From: Pseudisothecium myosuroides
Taxonomy: Eukaryota; Streptophyta; Bryopsida; Hypnales; Lembophyllaceae
Assembly (NCBI GenBank): GCA_951799445.1
Contig: OX637293.1
Location: forward strand, 620,001 to 684,000
Length of the DNA stretch: 64,000 nt
Direction: 5' to 3'
Shown here one piece after another: positions 26,557-38,383 of the stretch. Made by a program: the position numbers and the translations under genes. How positions within the stretch are numbered: the stretch's first letter is position 1; the number at the start of each line of letters is the position of its first letter. Below the pieces are notes generated by a model. That model made no database searches, had not been told where the DNA came from, and worked only from the letters and a program-made list of their open reading frames with translations.

Positions 26557-26838
26557 TACTCCCTCTGTTTCTAAACCAGTGTTTCCTTTGTGTTTTACAA
26601 AGGAGACATTGGTATTACCGTACGTGAAGGTCTGATTCGGCAATGAAGTGCCGAATTAGTTTCTTTTCAGGCGTAAAGGGATTTGGCAGGTGGTATATTC
26701 TAGGACATTCCAGAAATTCACTTGTAATCTTCCAAAGAATTTACTTGTAATATTTTCAAAAGTTTAGACATCCCAAAAAATACTTAATTTATGTCTGAAT
26801 CTAACCTTCACGTAGGGTATTCAGAAACAGAGGGGGTA
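26557..26838. mobile_element. Stowaway MITE carrying a nested 204-bp MITE
   Basis: TACTCCCTCTGTTTCTAAAC at the left and CAGAAACAGAGGGGGTA at the right match the Stowaway terminus. Without the nested 204-bp element only about 78 bp remain, including a small hairpin TCCTTTGT-GTTTT-ACAAAGGA. Confidence 0.88.
26616..26819. mobile_element. 204-bp TA-flanked MITE, copy 2
   Basis: Same ends (CCGTACGTGAAGGT / ACCTTCACGTAGGG) and exactly the same length as 12699-12902, with TA on both sides. Nested inside the Stowaway at 26557. Confidence 0.87.
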
Positions 26839-27244
26839 CGAAATTTCTATGGAAAATCTTTTTGAAAAAATTGTTCATCAACAAAGTGTTTATTTCCAAG
26901 TGAAACTTGCATCAGCCAGTGGTATCCGAAAGGGATCAAGCACCTACAAGTTTTAATCAAGTGATCTTCAGGGGCAAACAAAAATTTGAACATAATCAAA
27001 GGGGAATTTCTTTCATTATTCATTAACAAGTCCAATAGACAATTCTTCTTCTCAATACTCATGTATTGTTTTTTTTAACAAGTCCAATAGGCAATTCTAC
27101 CTCTCAATACTCATGCACTCTCACATGTAGATTGAGTAACTGAACTTAGTACATGTTTTTTGCTTTTTAACTTTATAGCCCTTGTAAGAATATGGTGATG
27201 ATAGATGCAAAAGATAACTCTCAAAACCACTATCCATGTTGTCC

Positions 27245-27455
27245 TTAACCCCTAAATGCCCAAGGCCTATTTTGAGCTTCTTGAAATTTGCTCTAAATTG
27301 AACAAAAAGCCAACATTTTGATGAATTGTATCAAATTTTTTTAAATTGTAACCGTACAACATTAGATGGTTTTTTGGGGGGGCGGGAGGGCCGTTTCAGG
27401 CCCGTTCCCAACACTGGTCCCCTCCCGCAGTTTTAGGGAACGGCTGTTCCCGACA

Positions 27456-27486
<31 letters not shown>

Positions 27487-28188
27487 GTCTTGAAATTAAA
27501 AAAAAAATTGAAATTTTAATTTTTTTTAATTTTTTTTAATTTTTTTTCCAACGTGGCAGTCGCTTGGCCACATCAGCAAGCTGCCACGGCCCTGAATTTG
27601 GCAGTTCCCACAGGTTGGGAACACACAGCCCTCCACAAGGCTGAAATCTCATCTAATGATTCAAACTAGACATGTTAAAGATCACATAGGAAAAGAAAAC
27701 ACAACAATATCACTTATGAATTGAAAGATTATAATGTTTGAACATGAGGGTGTTAAAACAGTGAAATTCTTTCAATCCTTTTTTCACATGTCAAACTTAA
27801 AAAGTTGGTCACCAAAAAAATATGAGGTTAAAGGGCCTAACATGCATAACCCCAATCAATTTATGACTTCTCAAAATCTACTCTACAATTTTTTTAAATG
27901 AATTTCTAATGTGATTTTTTCTCCAAGATCTAGCGTATTTGAGGCTCATTTCCAAAAACCCTCAACACTACGGAAAGTCAAGATTGCAATAGGTACCCTT
28001 GCACAAAATCTTGAGGAAAAAAATCATAAAACATCATTTTCAAAATTGGACTTTTGAAGCTAAAGCTAGACTTCTAAAAGAATTTTATAAAAATATAAAC
28101 TACTAAAAATAGCAACTTGGTTAGGATTTATTTAACTTCAAAGTATTGCCGACACCAGAATTTGGTGCCTTGGGCATTTAGGGGTTAA
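27245..28188. mobile_element. TTAA element, family A, copy 3, interrupted (944 bp)
   Basis: TTAACCCCTAAATGCCCAAG ... GGGCATTTAGGGGTTAA. Without the CATTAG-family insert at 27360-27658 it is 645 bp, identical in length to copy 1. No ORF. Confidence 0.88.
27360..27658. mobile_element. CATTAG-family MITE inserted without duplication (299 bp)
   Basis: CATTAGATGG ... CATCTAATG lies between GTACAA and ATTCAAAC. Joining the flanks restores exactly the uninterrupted sequence of the sister copies, so no target site was duplicated. The interior is a GC-rich segment, long A and T runs, then TGCCACGGCC-type sequence. Confidence 0.82.
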
Positions 28189-28415
28189 TTATACACTCCA
28201 ATGTCAACTAGATGCTTGGGCTTATAAAAATGCTCCACTCATCCCCAAGTCAATTAGACAACATGCTACTCTACAATATTCTCCAACTCAGACATAGTAG
28301 AGTTGAATTAGATATTTCAACATTATAGTTCAGTTAATTTCTATTGTAATTATAACATTCAATAGCTCTACAGTGATGGAGTGGTATATTCCACACCCCA
28401 ACAGTGCTTCATCAG

Positions 28416-28774
28416 TAAGGTAGCAACACCCATAACCGTCAAAATAAGCAATTCAGCATAATTGGAGACACCTTTTTGTAGAAATGATATTTTTTTAGTA
28501 TTAGCAACTGAAAATCATGAATTTTCAAAAAAAAAAATAGAGTTTTTGGATAAGGCATCTATTTTTTATGAATTTTCAAAGTACAACTCCCTAGGGCACT
28601 CTAAACCACAGTCTAGTAAATCTACCTTGATTCTAGCACCAAAATCTTAAAAAATCAGAGCCTACCAACGACAATTAAGCATTGGGCACGGTTTCAAAGT
28701 ACATTTGAAGACACTTTAAGGGAACTCTACTATCAATTATGGGTACACTAACGGTTATGGGTGTTGCTACCTTA
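28416..28774. mobile_element. AGGTAG-type MITE, subfamily c (359 bp)
   Basis: Perfect 22-bp TIR starting AGGTAGCAACACCCATAACC, with TA on both sides. The ORF at 28462-28650 is not supported by homology. Confidence 0.88.
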
Positions 28775-28945
28775 GTTACTGATGAATTAGACAGGTGGAG
28801 GATGTAGAGGCACACCATGACTGTAGAATCAAGGCAACATCAACACAAGCTATTGAATGTTATGATCAAATTGACAATTTACCACCAATACAATTCTAAA
28901 TACCAAGAATACAAACTTGATTACAATACATTGATTCAACTAGAA

Positions 28946-29225
28946 TTAATTCCTAAAGGACAAGGCTTTTTCTCCCTCAAAAACATATCAAAATTGCCAT
29001 TTATGTTGTGTATATAGGAATTGTCAACAAAATGTTTTTTTGGAAATTTAACTATAGGGTCTTGTACTAGACTTGCGGAACAAGAGGCAGTAAAATTTTT
29101 GTGATGTTTGACTATTCAAATTGAAAGATATTAGTATTTGAAGGAAAAATTAGTTTTTTTGTAATTCTACATGAAAATTTCAAATGCCTTTAACCACTGA
29201 TTGTGGGAGATTTTTGCGCTATGGA
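28946..29225 (+). mobile_element. Family B fragment (5' part)
   Basis: Starts TTAATTCCTAAAGGACAAGG and continues AAAATTGCCATTT and a TATAGGGTCTTGTACTAGAC word, as in the forward family B copies. The 3' part is not recognisable; a TTAA at 29853 preceded by AGGG is a possible but unconvincing right end. Confidence 0.5.
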
Positions 29226-29264
29226 TTTTGAATATAAAAATCTATCATATTGAAGGTTATGTTG

Positions 29265-29330
29265 GACGATGCTATTTTGTGTGCGTAGAGCGGTGAGCGG
29301 TGAGCGTAGGGTCGCGAGCGTAGAACGCAA
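29265..29330. repeat. GCTATTTTGTG terminus with CGGTGAGC repeats
   Basis: GATGCTATTTTGTGTGCGTA is followed by GAGCGGTGAGCGGTGAGCG. The complement of this segment is at 43280-43356 and a relative forms both ends of the element at 54011-54265. It appears to be one terminus of a dispersed element. The DNA to its right (29.3-30.1 kb) is G-rich on the plus strand. Confidence 0.6.
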
Positions 29331-30225
29331 AAAGTTTGATAATTTCTTGAAACGGGCAATAAAGTGAAAGTTTAGGATTTTTTTTAGAAGGAGGAATTCT
29401 TAAATTAGTATTAATGATGGACCTATGACCATAGAATATTTTGCAAAATTTTTTTGCATAAAAAGTGTAGGGTGGCCAAATATGTATTTTAAGTCGAGGA
29501 AAGATGCAAGTTTCAAGATGAAGGGCCTATAACCGTGGAGTCTAGGGATACAAATGATTAAAAGATATAATTTTGTGGTTGTGAATGTAAGCACCATGGA
29601 AACAAGAAATGGTGGATATTGTGAGGGACGAAAGAGATTTCTTTGCAAGAGAGGTATTCGAGAGGGAAAGAGGGAGTAAAAGAGTTCAAGAGAGGGATAA
29701 TTGGTATGGAGGATTTACATAATTTGAGAGATGGGGGCCCAAGGTTAGATTAAAGAGGGTCAAGGCATTAGATAGGGAAAGCAAAGGAAATAAGCGAGGG
29801 TTATATAGACGTTTTCTTTGGAGACAGAGATTGGAAGTGGAGAAGTTAAGGGTTAATTGGAAGAACAATTAAGGAGTGGGTTTAGGGTGGGAGAAAGAGA
29901 CGGATATTGAGGCCAAAAAAGGATGTTGTTTAGTTTAGGAAAAATTCTGCAAACAATAAGGGGGGTTGGTATGAGGTTTTCAGATCTGTTGGAGGGAGAC
30001 GTACTTGGGTTTAGGTTTAAGGTAGAGAATAGGAAGGAAGCGGAGACTAAGGATTGGGGTGAGTTAGTGGCAATTGAACAAAAATTGAGCCATGCAAACA
30101 AAAATTGGGCAAATGATTTAGGCACCAACATGACCATGTACAAGCTTCGATATATGGTGGCCCTTTTAGTCTCACCATTGTTTTCGTATTAGTGGAAAAT
30201 AATGGCTTAATAGTACGAACAATAA

Positions 30226-33200
30226 TTACACTCCATAATGCTTTAGGAGCAGAATCTGAAGAACTCTTTTAATCTCATTCCAGCTGAAACTAGGAGCGTG
30301 AATGAAGATATCAACCTCCGGATCTAGGCTACAGACTATGTTGAAGATGAAGTAGATGTGCTTACAATACGTCCATGCACCGCGCTTGCCGAGTGACTTG
30401 TCAGACATATCCTTGAAAGATTTGCAATCACAATTCGGGAATTGGCCAATCGTCAACAAGTACTCAGAAATCTTAGATATGCTTCTAGACTCAAAAGTCA
30501 CAATTCAGCCCAAAGCTGGAGGAGGTACCATCAGAATTGAGTAGATCTTTCTAACAACCGATAGAGTAGAGGCGCAGCTATTATGATGTTTGGTAGTCGG
30601 AGCAGAAGGATTTCTTCTAATATTCTTACCATACCTCTTTGTGGGGTGATCCGCAGGGTTAGGGGGTGGAGGATAATCGTCCAGATTCACGGATATTCCG
30701 TCATTGAAGAGTTGTCGTGGAGACAATTAGACACGCTCGGCAAGAGAGAAGCCGACATTTTCTAGAGAGAGAATCTCTTTCCTGTTTAAGTTTGTGCCCA
30801 TAATAACAGGCTAGACATCCGGGATAGGCGGTTTGGAAACCACCCATTTTCGACTAGTGCCCTCCACACAGCGATGGATGTCATCATTGTAGAAGAAAAA
30901 CTGCATTCTCTCCAATCTAATCTTCTTATAATTGTTCATGAGACCAGTATAAGTAGGGGCAGCTGTATTGCGATTGTCTTGTACAATCCTGGCCACGCAC
31001 TTCTTCTTCATCTTAACTTGCAGCACAAAACAAGATTTAGCAGATGTCTTTGGCAGCCTTGCAATATGCCACTGGTGTTCATCACAGACAGTTTCCTGAA
31101 CAAATTTGACGTGGTGCACCCTAGCGGAAGTTGTAAGTGTCTTGGGAGGAAGATCTTTCGATTCTTCTGGCACATGATCGGGTTTGGATGGCGAATCTTC
31201 TGCAATGAGGTCAACTATCTTTGGATCAATTTGACGAGCCCAGACACGTGGGCGAGATATGCTTATCTTGTCTGGACGGTGCGAATCAGATTCTGAACTT
31301 GGTGGAAGATCTGCTTTTTGTTTGGTGGAAACAAATACTTCTTCACCCTCGAGGTGAGGTTGGCGTGTGCAAAAGTCGTCAGCACCTGGCATGTCGGCGA
31401 GGGTGCCGTGAAGGACCTTAGCATTTCCAGAGCGTTGAGCGATGCGATGTGCAATACGCAGTCGGAGTTCTTCCTTGCCAGGACCTGTCCCCGCTTTCTC
31501 ACCTTTGAGGAATTAGTAGTAGGCTACAACCTGCATAAACGCCCGGACCATGTCATCCACAGCGGCAACATACAAATCATTCCCCTTTTTGCCAAATTGT
31601 TGTAGCCACTTGTTGTGAACAGACTCCGCCAAATTACAAGATGGCATCTCAGCCAATTCAACTTCCAAAAGATCCTGCGAGGCAACATTTAAAGTTAGAT
31701 GTTTGAATGAATAGCCAAAGAAAAAGGATTAAAGTAGGTCTCAAATAGCTACCTCAACAGGCATCCACGGAGGAGAGACCACCAATGTTGGCTCTCTGCC
31801 TTCATTGGCTTCAGGTAGGGTTAGGGTGTTAAGGAGAGGTGCCGCTGATATTGGCTGCGCATCAAGAGCAAGGCCAATATTGGCACCGTACTACTGGGCA
31901 GGCAAAATCAAGAATTTTGAACAAACAATAAGCGCTGTCAATATTGGTTGTAGTTTAGAAAATAGAACTTCGAATTGTTGTAATGTGATTATAAAACTTA
32001 CCAGCTCCATGAACCCGCCCCATTGACGGTATCTAAAGTGCCAGAAAGCTAGCCATAGGTCCAATCTCGGCAGTGCCTCTTTAGTGGCTGCTCCAGAAGA
32101 TAACCACCATGCCCGAATTGCTAAGTATTTGTTTTGCGCCTCTTCTAAGGAGGTGGAATTTTTGTATTGTTTGCAGAGTCGCCGATGTTGCTCCTGAAGG
32201 TCCGCCCTGATATCCGCCTTGGTGTGTTTCTCTAAGGATTGCGACCAGTGAAATAGGCAAGTTCGCTCCCGATTTACCTTAGGCAGAGATGGATCGCCAC
32301 TCCCATAGACGATACGCACTGCATTCCAATTTGCTTGGGCGCTGTCGGCCATAAATCCTTTAAAATTTGAATTGGAAATATCATGCCTGTTGGAAATAGC
32401 ATTCAAATTTTTCCACAACACTTGTTGTGCTGCTACATCCTCGGATTGCATATCGCAAACAGCGATAGTCATGACACGGCAGTAAGTAGAATCGTACACG
32501 TGGCAGGCCATAGTGGTCCAAGACTTGACGCATTTGACATGGTCAAACATCATCCAAGCATCCTCCAAGTCTCCACCTGGTTGCATGCGCTTAACCAAGT
32601 CTACCCCGCTCTCGGGTCCCAGCTCCGCCATCTTGAAAATGAAGGCTTTGTCAGACTCAGCACCTTGTCCAGGGAAACGGTTTTCTTAGATGAAGGCCTA
32701 CGTACTGGAGCCCCGCAGCCTAGTGATGCTATCCATTACCCCAAAACAACGCAGATATCGAAATGTGGTAACCTCATTACGAATATTGGGTGATGACATT
32801 TGCTTGAACTTGTCCAAAACCGGGACAAGTTCGTCCACTGCCAACATCTTATGGGGATTATCTTCTGCGCATAAAAGGAATTCCCCGAGGTACTCCTTAC
32901 TTGCCTCAAGGACAATGGCAGAATTAGTCGCCGACGGAGTCCGTTCTACTTGCTCGCCAATAAGAGATTGGAGTTTTGCGAAGGAGTCTCTATAATTTCC
33001 CTTCTTCACTGGATGGCTATGGATTCCGAGATGCACGCAAGCTCGGGTCATCAAATTGGAGCCATGTACGTAGTAGATCCTAGCAGGACAACTTCCAATG
33101 CATGTCGGCGGAACTTGACAGATTGAGCATGCAACTGTAGAATGCAATGAAGGATCAAAGTGTGGAACAAAGGGAGATGAGGTGGTACCATTCCATTCAG

Positions 33201-33705
33201 TCTCATTCAACGGTGACAGTCGGTGCCGTCGGTCTAAATATTCGCATGAATTGTTTGTGCATCGGAAGTGCCCCAAACAAGCCGAAGTTCGAAAAGTAAG
33301 GTGAGGATCAGACTGGATGTGCGTTGTCACTGTTCGGGTCCATGCATGTCCATCATCTTTTTTATCCATTCCATGCAATCGCCCAGCCTTGTTTGATGAT
33401 GGGTACTTTCCCATAGGTGGAAGTTCAAATATGACATCCCCATCAAACTCCGGAGGCAGAAAATCTACCTTCTTTATTGGAATGGAAGTGTAATCTAATT
33501 TACTGAGTACTGACTTCGCACCTCGACAGGAGCTCAGATTGCAGAGGCATTGCACAATACTATCAACGGGGGAGAGTGGAGGTTTCACATGCACCAATTC
33601 TGCACGATGTAAAATTGGGGCCTTATGAACAACATGTGCAGATTCTAAATTGGGACGATGTGAGCGCTTGTTTACCCACCCTTGGTAAAGAAGCGAGCAC
33701 AACCA
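30226..33705 (-). pseudogene. Mutator-like (MULE) transposase relic with WRKY-GCM1-like, DDE and SWIM parts
   Basis: Transposase of a Mutator-type DNA transposon, inferred from domain order. Exons 33705-32002, 31890-31753 and 31674-30226 join by two phase-0 GT-AG introns (111 and 78 bp) and keep one frame for about 1,100 codons. The N-terminal part has CSICQVPPTC and ACVHLGIHSHPV, a C2-HxH pattern of WRKY-GCM1-type fingers. The middle has MMFDHVK, FKGFMADSAQANWNAVR and ERTCLFHWSQSLEKH, fitting two MULE catalytic Asp regions and the C-x2-H motif. The C-terminus has NCDCKSF...YCKH, a SWIM finger. Six premature stops (32700, 32688, 31515, 30813, 30729, 30507; first base on the minus strand) make it non-functional, yet no frameshift is seen. 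The true start and the transposon ends were not found. Confidence 0.82.
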
Positions 33706-34015
33706 GGCTCTCGGTATTTAACCGTTCTGACTCGATCTATGGGTGTCTAGCGCCAATCCATTGTGCCTTCCAAGCAATGGATCTTTTCTAAACTCCTAAG
33801 ACTCGCTAATTTTGGATAATGAAGAAACAAAACAAAACCCTAATCGGAATTGCTATAACTGCTAAGGTTGAATCAAAGCCTAAGAGGGCTTGGTGGTTTA
33901 GGAGAAGCGTTGATATTAGTCTAAGCTTATCTATTCTAAATGAAAGAGTACCTCATGCCATTTCTAAAAGTATAAAGCTTGTTTGATTTGGCCTCTCCTA
34001 GAGAGAGTTATGGAC

Positions 34016-34639
34016 GGATGAAGTTTGACCGCTACTCGGTCCCTCAAACTTCATCCATGCTTTTCTATAGACTTCGGATTTCGATTTGACTTGGGATTTG
34101 GGCTATGGGCCTGAACCCCTAATGTTAACCTAATTACCAAGTCTTGACTCAAATGGATGAAATCTTCTAGGGTTCATCCATTACTTGTCCCAAACTTCAT
34201 CCCTTCTTAACTGCTTGGGGTTTAGGTATTTCCTTAAGCTGGGTTTAGTTTTGGGTTACCCTAAACTTGTCCTAAAATGTTCTAAATCTATACTTATTCT
34301 AACCTTAATCTTAAACGTCCCTAATCCGCCTTCTAATCTTACTTAAGGATCCTAAGTATGGTTGCTAATGTACTAATCTTAGAAACTTAAGACTTGTTCC
34401 GAGGAGATCCTGATTTTAGCTTTCTACTTTGACTAATCACATTAGGTTTGGATGTTCCTATCAAAAGTTATCCATGGATGAAGTTTGACCGCTAATCGGT
34501 CCTTTGAACTTCATCCGCTAATTAGGGCTAACCCTAATTTCAAAACTAAATTCTAATTTGACTTTTGGTTCCTAGATTAATTCTTTTTTTTATGTTAGCT
34601 TTTTTGTTCCTCTTGGATGAAATTTGTTAGGTTTCATCC
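34016..34639. repeat. Four GGATGAA...TTCATCC hairpins
   Basis: Imperfect palindromes at 34016-34056, 34155-34179, 34476-34516 and 34615-34639. The first and third are near-identical (GGATGAAGTTTGACCGCTA ... CAAACTTCATCC); the second and fourth are shorter (GGATGAAAT...TTCATCC). The alternation long, short, long, short with about 460-bp spacing suggests a diverged tandem duplication of a two-hairpin unit. Confidence 0.75.
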
Positions 34640-35589
34640 AACATGACTCCCTAATTTCATCCGCTCATAACTCCTTCGTTTTAGCTCGGATCCGGACGTG
34701 TTTTAGGTTTTCAGAAACCCCTAGCCCTCTACTATAAGATTTTAAAGTTAATTCTAACCTGACTTTGCTTCTCCCCTACCCTAGCTCTCGGCCTCCTTCT
34801 AATTATCTTGATAAAACCAAATTAAACATGGAAGAGTGGGGTGTTTAGGGGCCCACCTCATTTTGGAGGTCTTGGATTAACCGGTCGAGGTTCCCCCCCT
34901 CGGCCATGTCTCTTCCTCTTGGATTCGCGGCTCCTTAAGTGATTCTTGACTTGGGGAAGATTTGAGAACGAAGTGGTAGAGGTGGTGGAATTCTTTTCTT
35001 CTCCTTCTTTCCACCAACCAACTTGTCTTCCAAAGTTCTTACGTGTTGACTTCGTTCTTACACCTCTTACATCTTTACCCTTCCCAAGTGCTTACGCGGT
35101 TGACCTTTCTCTTACGCCCAAGGCACGCTCTTTTTTACTCTTACGCTTGCCCTTTTAGTGGTCCAGATTAATTAGTTGAGATTTCCCCCAATCCATCCAC
35201 TAGCACACCCCGTCTCCTATTTCATCTTCCTCCTTGCTTGTGATGCTCAAGGTTTTGGTTATGGTGTGTGGAGAGCTTGGGTGAGTTGTACATCGAGTGA
35301 TTGTGTGAGCTTTTGCAGGTTTTTGTGTGCTTTTAATGATAATTCTTACTACAAAGCGTACCCTCGAATCCTTTTTTCCTAATTTCCCTCCTTCTATTTT
35401 GAAGATATCTCTACTTCTACCACCCTAATTTCCCATTCATTCTACCCCTTTTCTTCCCTACTTCTACCACCCTAATTTTCCATTCCTTCTACCCATCCTT
35501 CCCCCATTTAATCTTCCTAAAAAGGAGAATCAATAGGAACCAAAAAAAAACCAACACGAACTGCCGGAGGCGCTGCCTGGAGGCGCAGC

Positions 35590-35765
35590 TGCCACACGGG
35601 ACCGGGCGCGGGTATCGGAGCGGGTATCGGCTGCGGAGAACGGCTGCGGGGAACGGGCTGCGGGTACCGAAGAGGATATCGGGCTGCGGGTACGGCTACG
35701 GGTACCGGAGCGGATATCGGGCTGCGGGTACGGCTGTGGGTACCGGCTGCGGGTACCGGGCTGCT
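35590..35765. repeat. GC-rich minisatellite (GGTAYCGG-GCTGCGG units)
   Basis: Degenerate units of about 10-17 bases built from GGGTACCGG, GGATATCGGG and CTGCGGGTAC. Each contains a small palindrome (GGTACC, GATATC). Possibly part of an LTR or leader. Confidence 0.8.
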
Positions 35766-36744
35766 CCGCTTGGGCTGGCTCCCGCTTGGGCTGGCTCTTG
35801 CTGGGGCTGGCTCGGCCCGGGGTTTCTTCCCTACTTTCGGACGTTTTTTCTGAACTTTTGGTAAATGCCAAAATAATGACCGAGGCCACTTAAACCAAGG
35901 GAAAGCCCAAACTAATCCTAGTTCTACGTGAACTTTTTCCTATAACGTTTTTCCTAAGTTCTTGGATGCTAAACTTTGAAGGTTTCCAAGAACCTCTTGG
36001 AAACTAAACTTTGAACCGAGTTCTCTGGGGAGATCAAGGCTTCGCCGTCGAGTTGGGTTTAACACCAACTCTAGGATTTTTCCCTGTCCGTAGGTTCAAA
36101 GCTTAGCCGTATGGCGGGTTTTTTTAACACGCACTCTAGGACTAGGGGGGTTAATAGTCAAAGCTTTGCCGTCCACAAGGGGGGCTCACGTGACCACAAG
36201 CAATTTCAAAAGAGGAAGAAAACCGTTAGGACATAACCACCCTGGGGGGCCCACAATTCCACCGTACGGGGGAAGGACCACACGCCAAGGGTTCTTAGAG
36301 AGAGCAAAAGAGTTCCCTGACTGGGAGAGAAACACTCGGAGGTTAGTCTAGACACGCGGGTTAGAAAACACGATCCTTAAACACTAAAGACCCCTCAGTG
36401 GGCGGCAAAGCCAAGGCGCTTCGGGGGGAACTTTAGGATCAGGACAAAACTCAAAGAGCTCCCAAGCGGGTTAGTGCTTCAAGCAAAAGTACCTCAACTA
36501 ACAAGTTAGTGACCAAAGTGACTCAAAAATAAGCCAAATAACACCCAAGACTACTCAAAACTCATAGACACAAAAGAAGAAGGACCCCCAAGACCTTCAA
36601 AAGCTGAAAATAGAACAACAACGGAGCACCACGTGCTCAAAACACCGTAGAAGTGCCTTTGGCTAAAATCGCCAAAAAATCCAACATAAGTTGGACCCAC
36701 GGACCCAAAACATGAATGGGGGTGGTTTTGGAGAGAAATGAGGG

Positions 36745-36756
36745 CCCTTTTATAGG
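36745..36756 (-). promoter_or_regulatory. Candidate TATA box (CCTATAAAAG) on the minus strand
   Basis: On the minus strand CCTATAAAAGGGCCCTCATT is followed by a C/T-rich start-like stretch (CTCATTTCTCTCC), as at plant and LTR transcription starts. A transcript from here would run toward the minisatellite and the MULE relic. Confidence 0.35.
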
Positions 36757-37918
36757 TTTCCCAAGGCCCTCACCTCCCCCCTTTTAACCTAGGTAACCCT
36801 ATCAACTTGGATTTTCATCCTTATCTTTTAGGATTTTCACGTAGTTTGGGTTTTACGCTGGTTCAACACTCTAACTATTGGAGATTAATTCCAAATCGAA
36901 AACCGATTGCGCCATTGGCTTCAGAAGGCCATTTTTAGTCCAATGATCTCCCTACCCCCTATTCCAACACCAAAATCCCACCGTAAACTATCGCCAACTA
37001 GAGTCAGTAAAAGAGGTAAAAATCTACTTTTTGGAGGTTACCTTTTCTGACAAAGGTGACTAGCCAGGGTGGTCTGGGAGGTCTTAGGGAGTAAGAAAAG
37101 ACCCTTCGTTGACTTCGTTCCGACTTCGTGTGCTCCCGGGACGTCGGTCAACTCCACATAAATCCCGCCACGTGGATAATTCGAAGGAATGTCGGTGATT
37201 CGGCCGTCTCCCGCTATTGAAACACCACGAAACTCGTCGGGGCGCGTTATTAGCATAAAAGAACCTATCCTAATTTTTAGTGAGATTTTACCACTACCTG
37301 GGTAATTATCGTGAATTTCCCATCGTGGTTTTAGGCGGTTGACCGTCCGGAAGGAGTATTTCTTCAATCCAGAAAATTCCGAAACTTCTTGGGGAACCTC
37401 TCATGGGGTTTTCCAAGAGATTTGCAAGTTCACATCTTGATCTTGCATGTCTTGGTACGGAGGGCAAAAAGATACCTCCGTTGGTTTATCGGCAGTCAGG
37501 GAATCTTCCGCATACGGGGGAATCTAGGCGAATGGATTTCGCTTTTGACTTCCCAGTATGGTTTAGAACCAAGATCACAATCCGGTGACCGTAGATTCCT
37601 CCACTGGCCTGTCTTGCGAAAGTGACACCTGCAAGCTAACAATTGGGGTTTCTATTATTCGTCGATGGGATGGGGAAACTAAAACCTCTCTTGGGGAATC
37701 TACCTAAGAATCTCCCTAGACTTCCCTCAGACCAATTTAGCCCAGCTTGGTCACTTGCATAGTGATTTTAGGCTATTTAGGACCAAAGGGCATATTGGTA
37801 TGTAACATGTCCATTCTGGTTTTACACTCTTTTTAGGGCTTTTTGTGTATAATTATGACTTAAATTGCACAATATAAGAAAAAAGAAGACTATGAGTCCC
37901 AAGTGATGAATTGGGAGC

Positions 37919-38383
37919 TCACAGACGACAACTAGCAGGTTTCGGTAGAATGCACTCACTATCCGAATCGTCACTAAGAACTAGAACAGGGATCTCCGGG
38001 GGCTCTAGTTTGACCTTCTGGAGCAGAGGGGTGACATCAGTAGTTGTGGTAGAACGACCAAGAGTTAAAGTATTAGAACCAATAACTGGTGGAAGGTCCA
38101 TCACTCCATACACTCGATAATTTCCAGGCGTCAACAACCAGACTTAACCACCAGCACAAGTAGTCGACAGCTGAGCAACAGTATGTGATACCACATTAGA
38201 GATTGGATCAACAACATCCATGTCCACATGCAAACTCCCCTCGAGAATATTGAACCATGAAGCTAAACGGCTACCACTAACTATCGAGTAACCCTCTTCC
38301 CCTATAATGAAAGAAATCGGGATAGTTTGTTCCTCTCCCCTGATGAAAATAGTGACTGAGCCGCCATCATGCAAGGCAACCAT
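37919..38383 (-). pseudogene. Unrecognised ORF split by one in-frame TAA
   Basis: ATG at 38383 (MVALHDGGSVTIFIRGEE) runs to a TAA near 38144 and the same frame continues (VWLLTPGNYRVYGVMDLPP ... LVLSDDSDSE) to a stop at 37919. Without the TAA it would be about 155 residues. No domain recognised; the acidic SDDSDSE end suggests a linker. It could be an N-terminal exon of a transposon protein, but no link to the MULE relic is shown. Confidence 0.4.

Larger units (their letters stand above)
33706..37918. other. GC-richer non-coding stretch, possibly LTR-like on the minus strand
   Basis: No recognised protein. It holds four GGATGAA hairpins, a GC-rich minisatellite and a minus-strand TATA box. 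The ORF at 35889-35530 (minus) is a translation of the minisatellite, rich in R, S, P, Q and T. The ORF at 37367-37038 (minus, 109 residues with MLITRPDEFRGVSIAGD) is unassigned. The stretch separates the MULE relic from ORF pieces at 37919-38383, so it could be a separate insertion. No flanking duplicate (second LTR) lies in the window. Confidence 0.35.

Noticed and set aside
28946..29856. A full-length family B element ending at TTAA 29853
   Set aside because: Only the first 280 bases match family B; the rest is unrelated G-rich DNA, so the right TTAA is probably chance.
35530..35889. 119-residue minus-strand ORF rich in R, S, P and Q
   Set aside because: Produced by the GC-rich minisatellite; no domain.
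34800..37900. Complete LTR retrotransposon
   Set aside because: No second LTR, primer-binding site, gag or pol domain could be recognised in the window.
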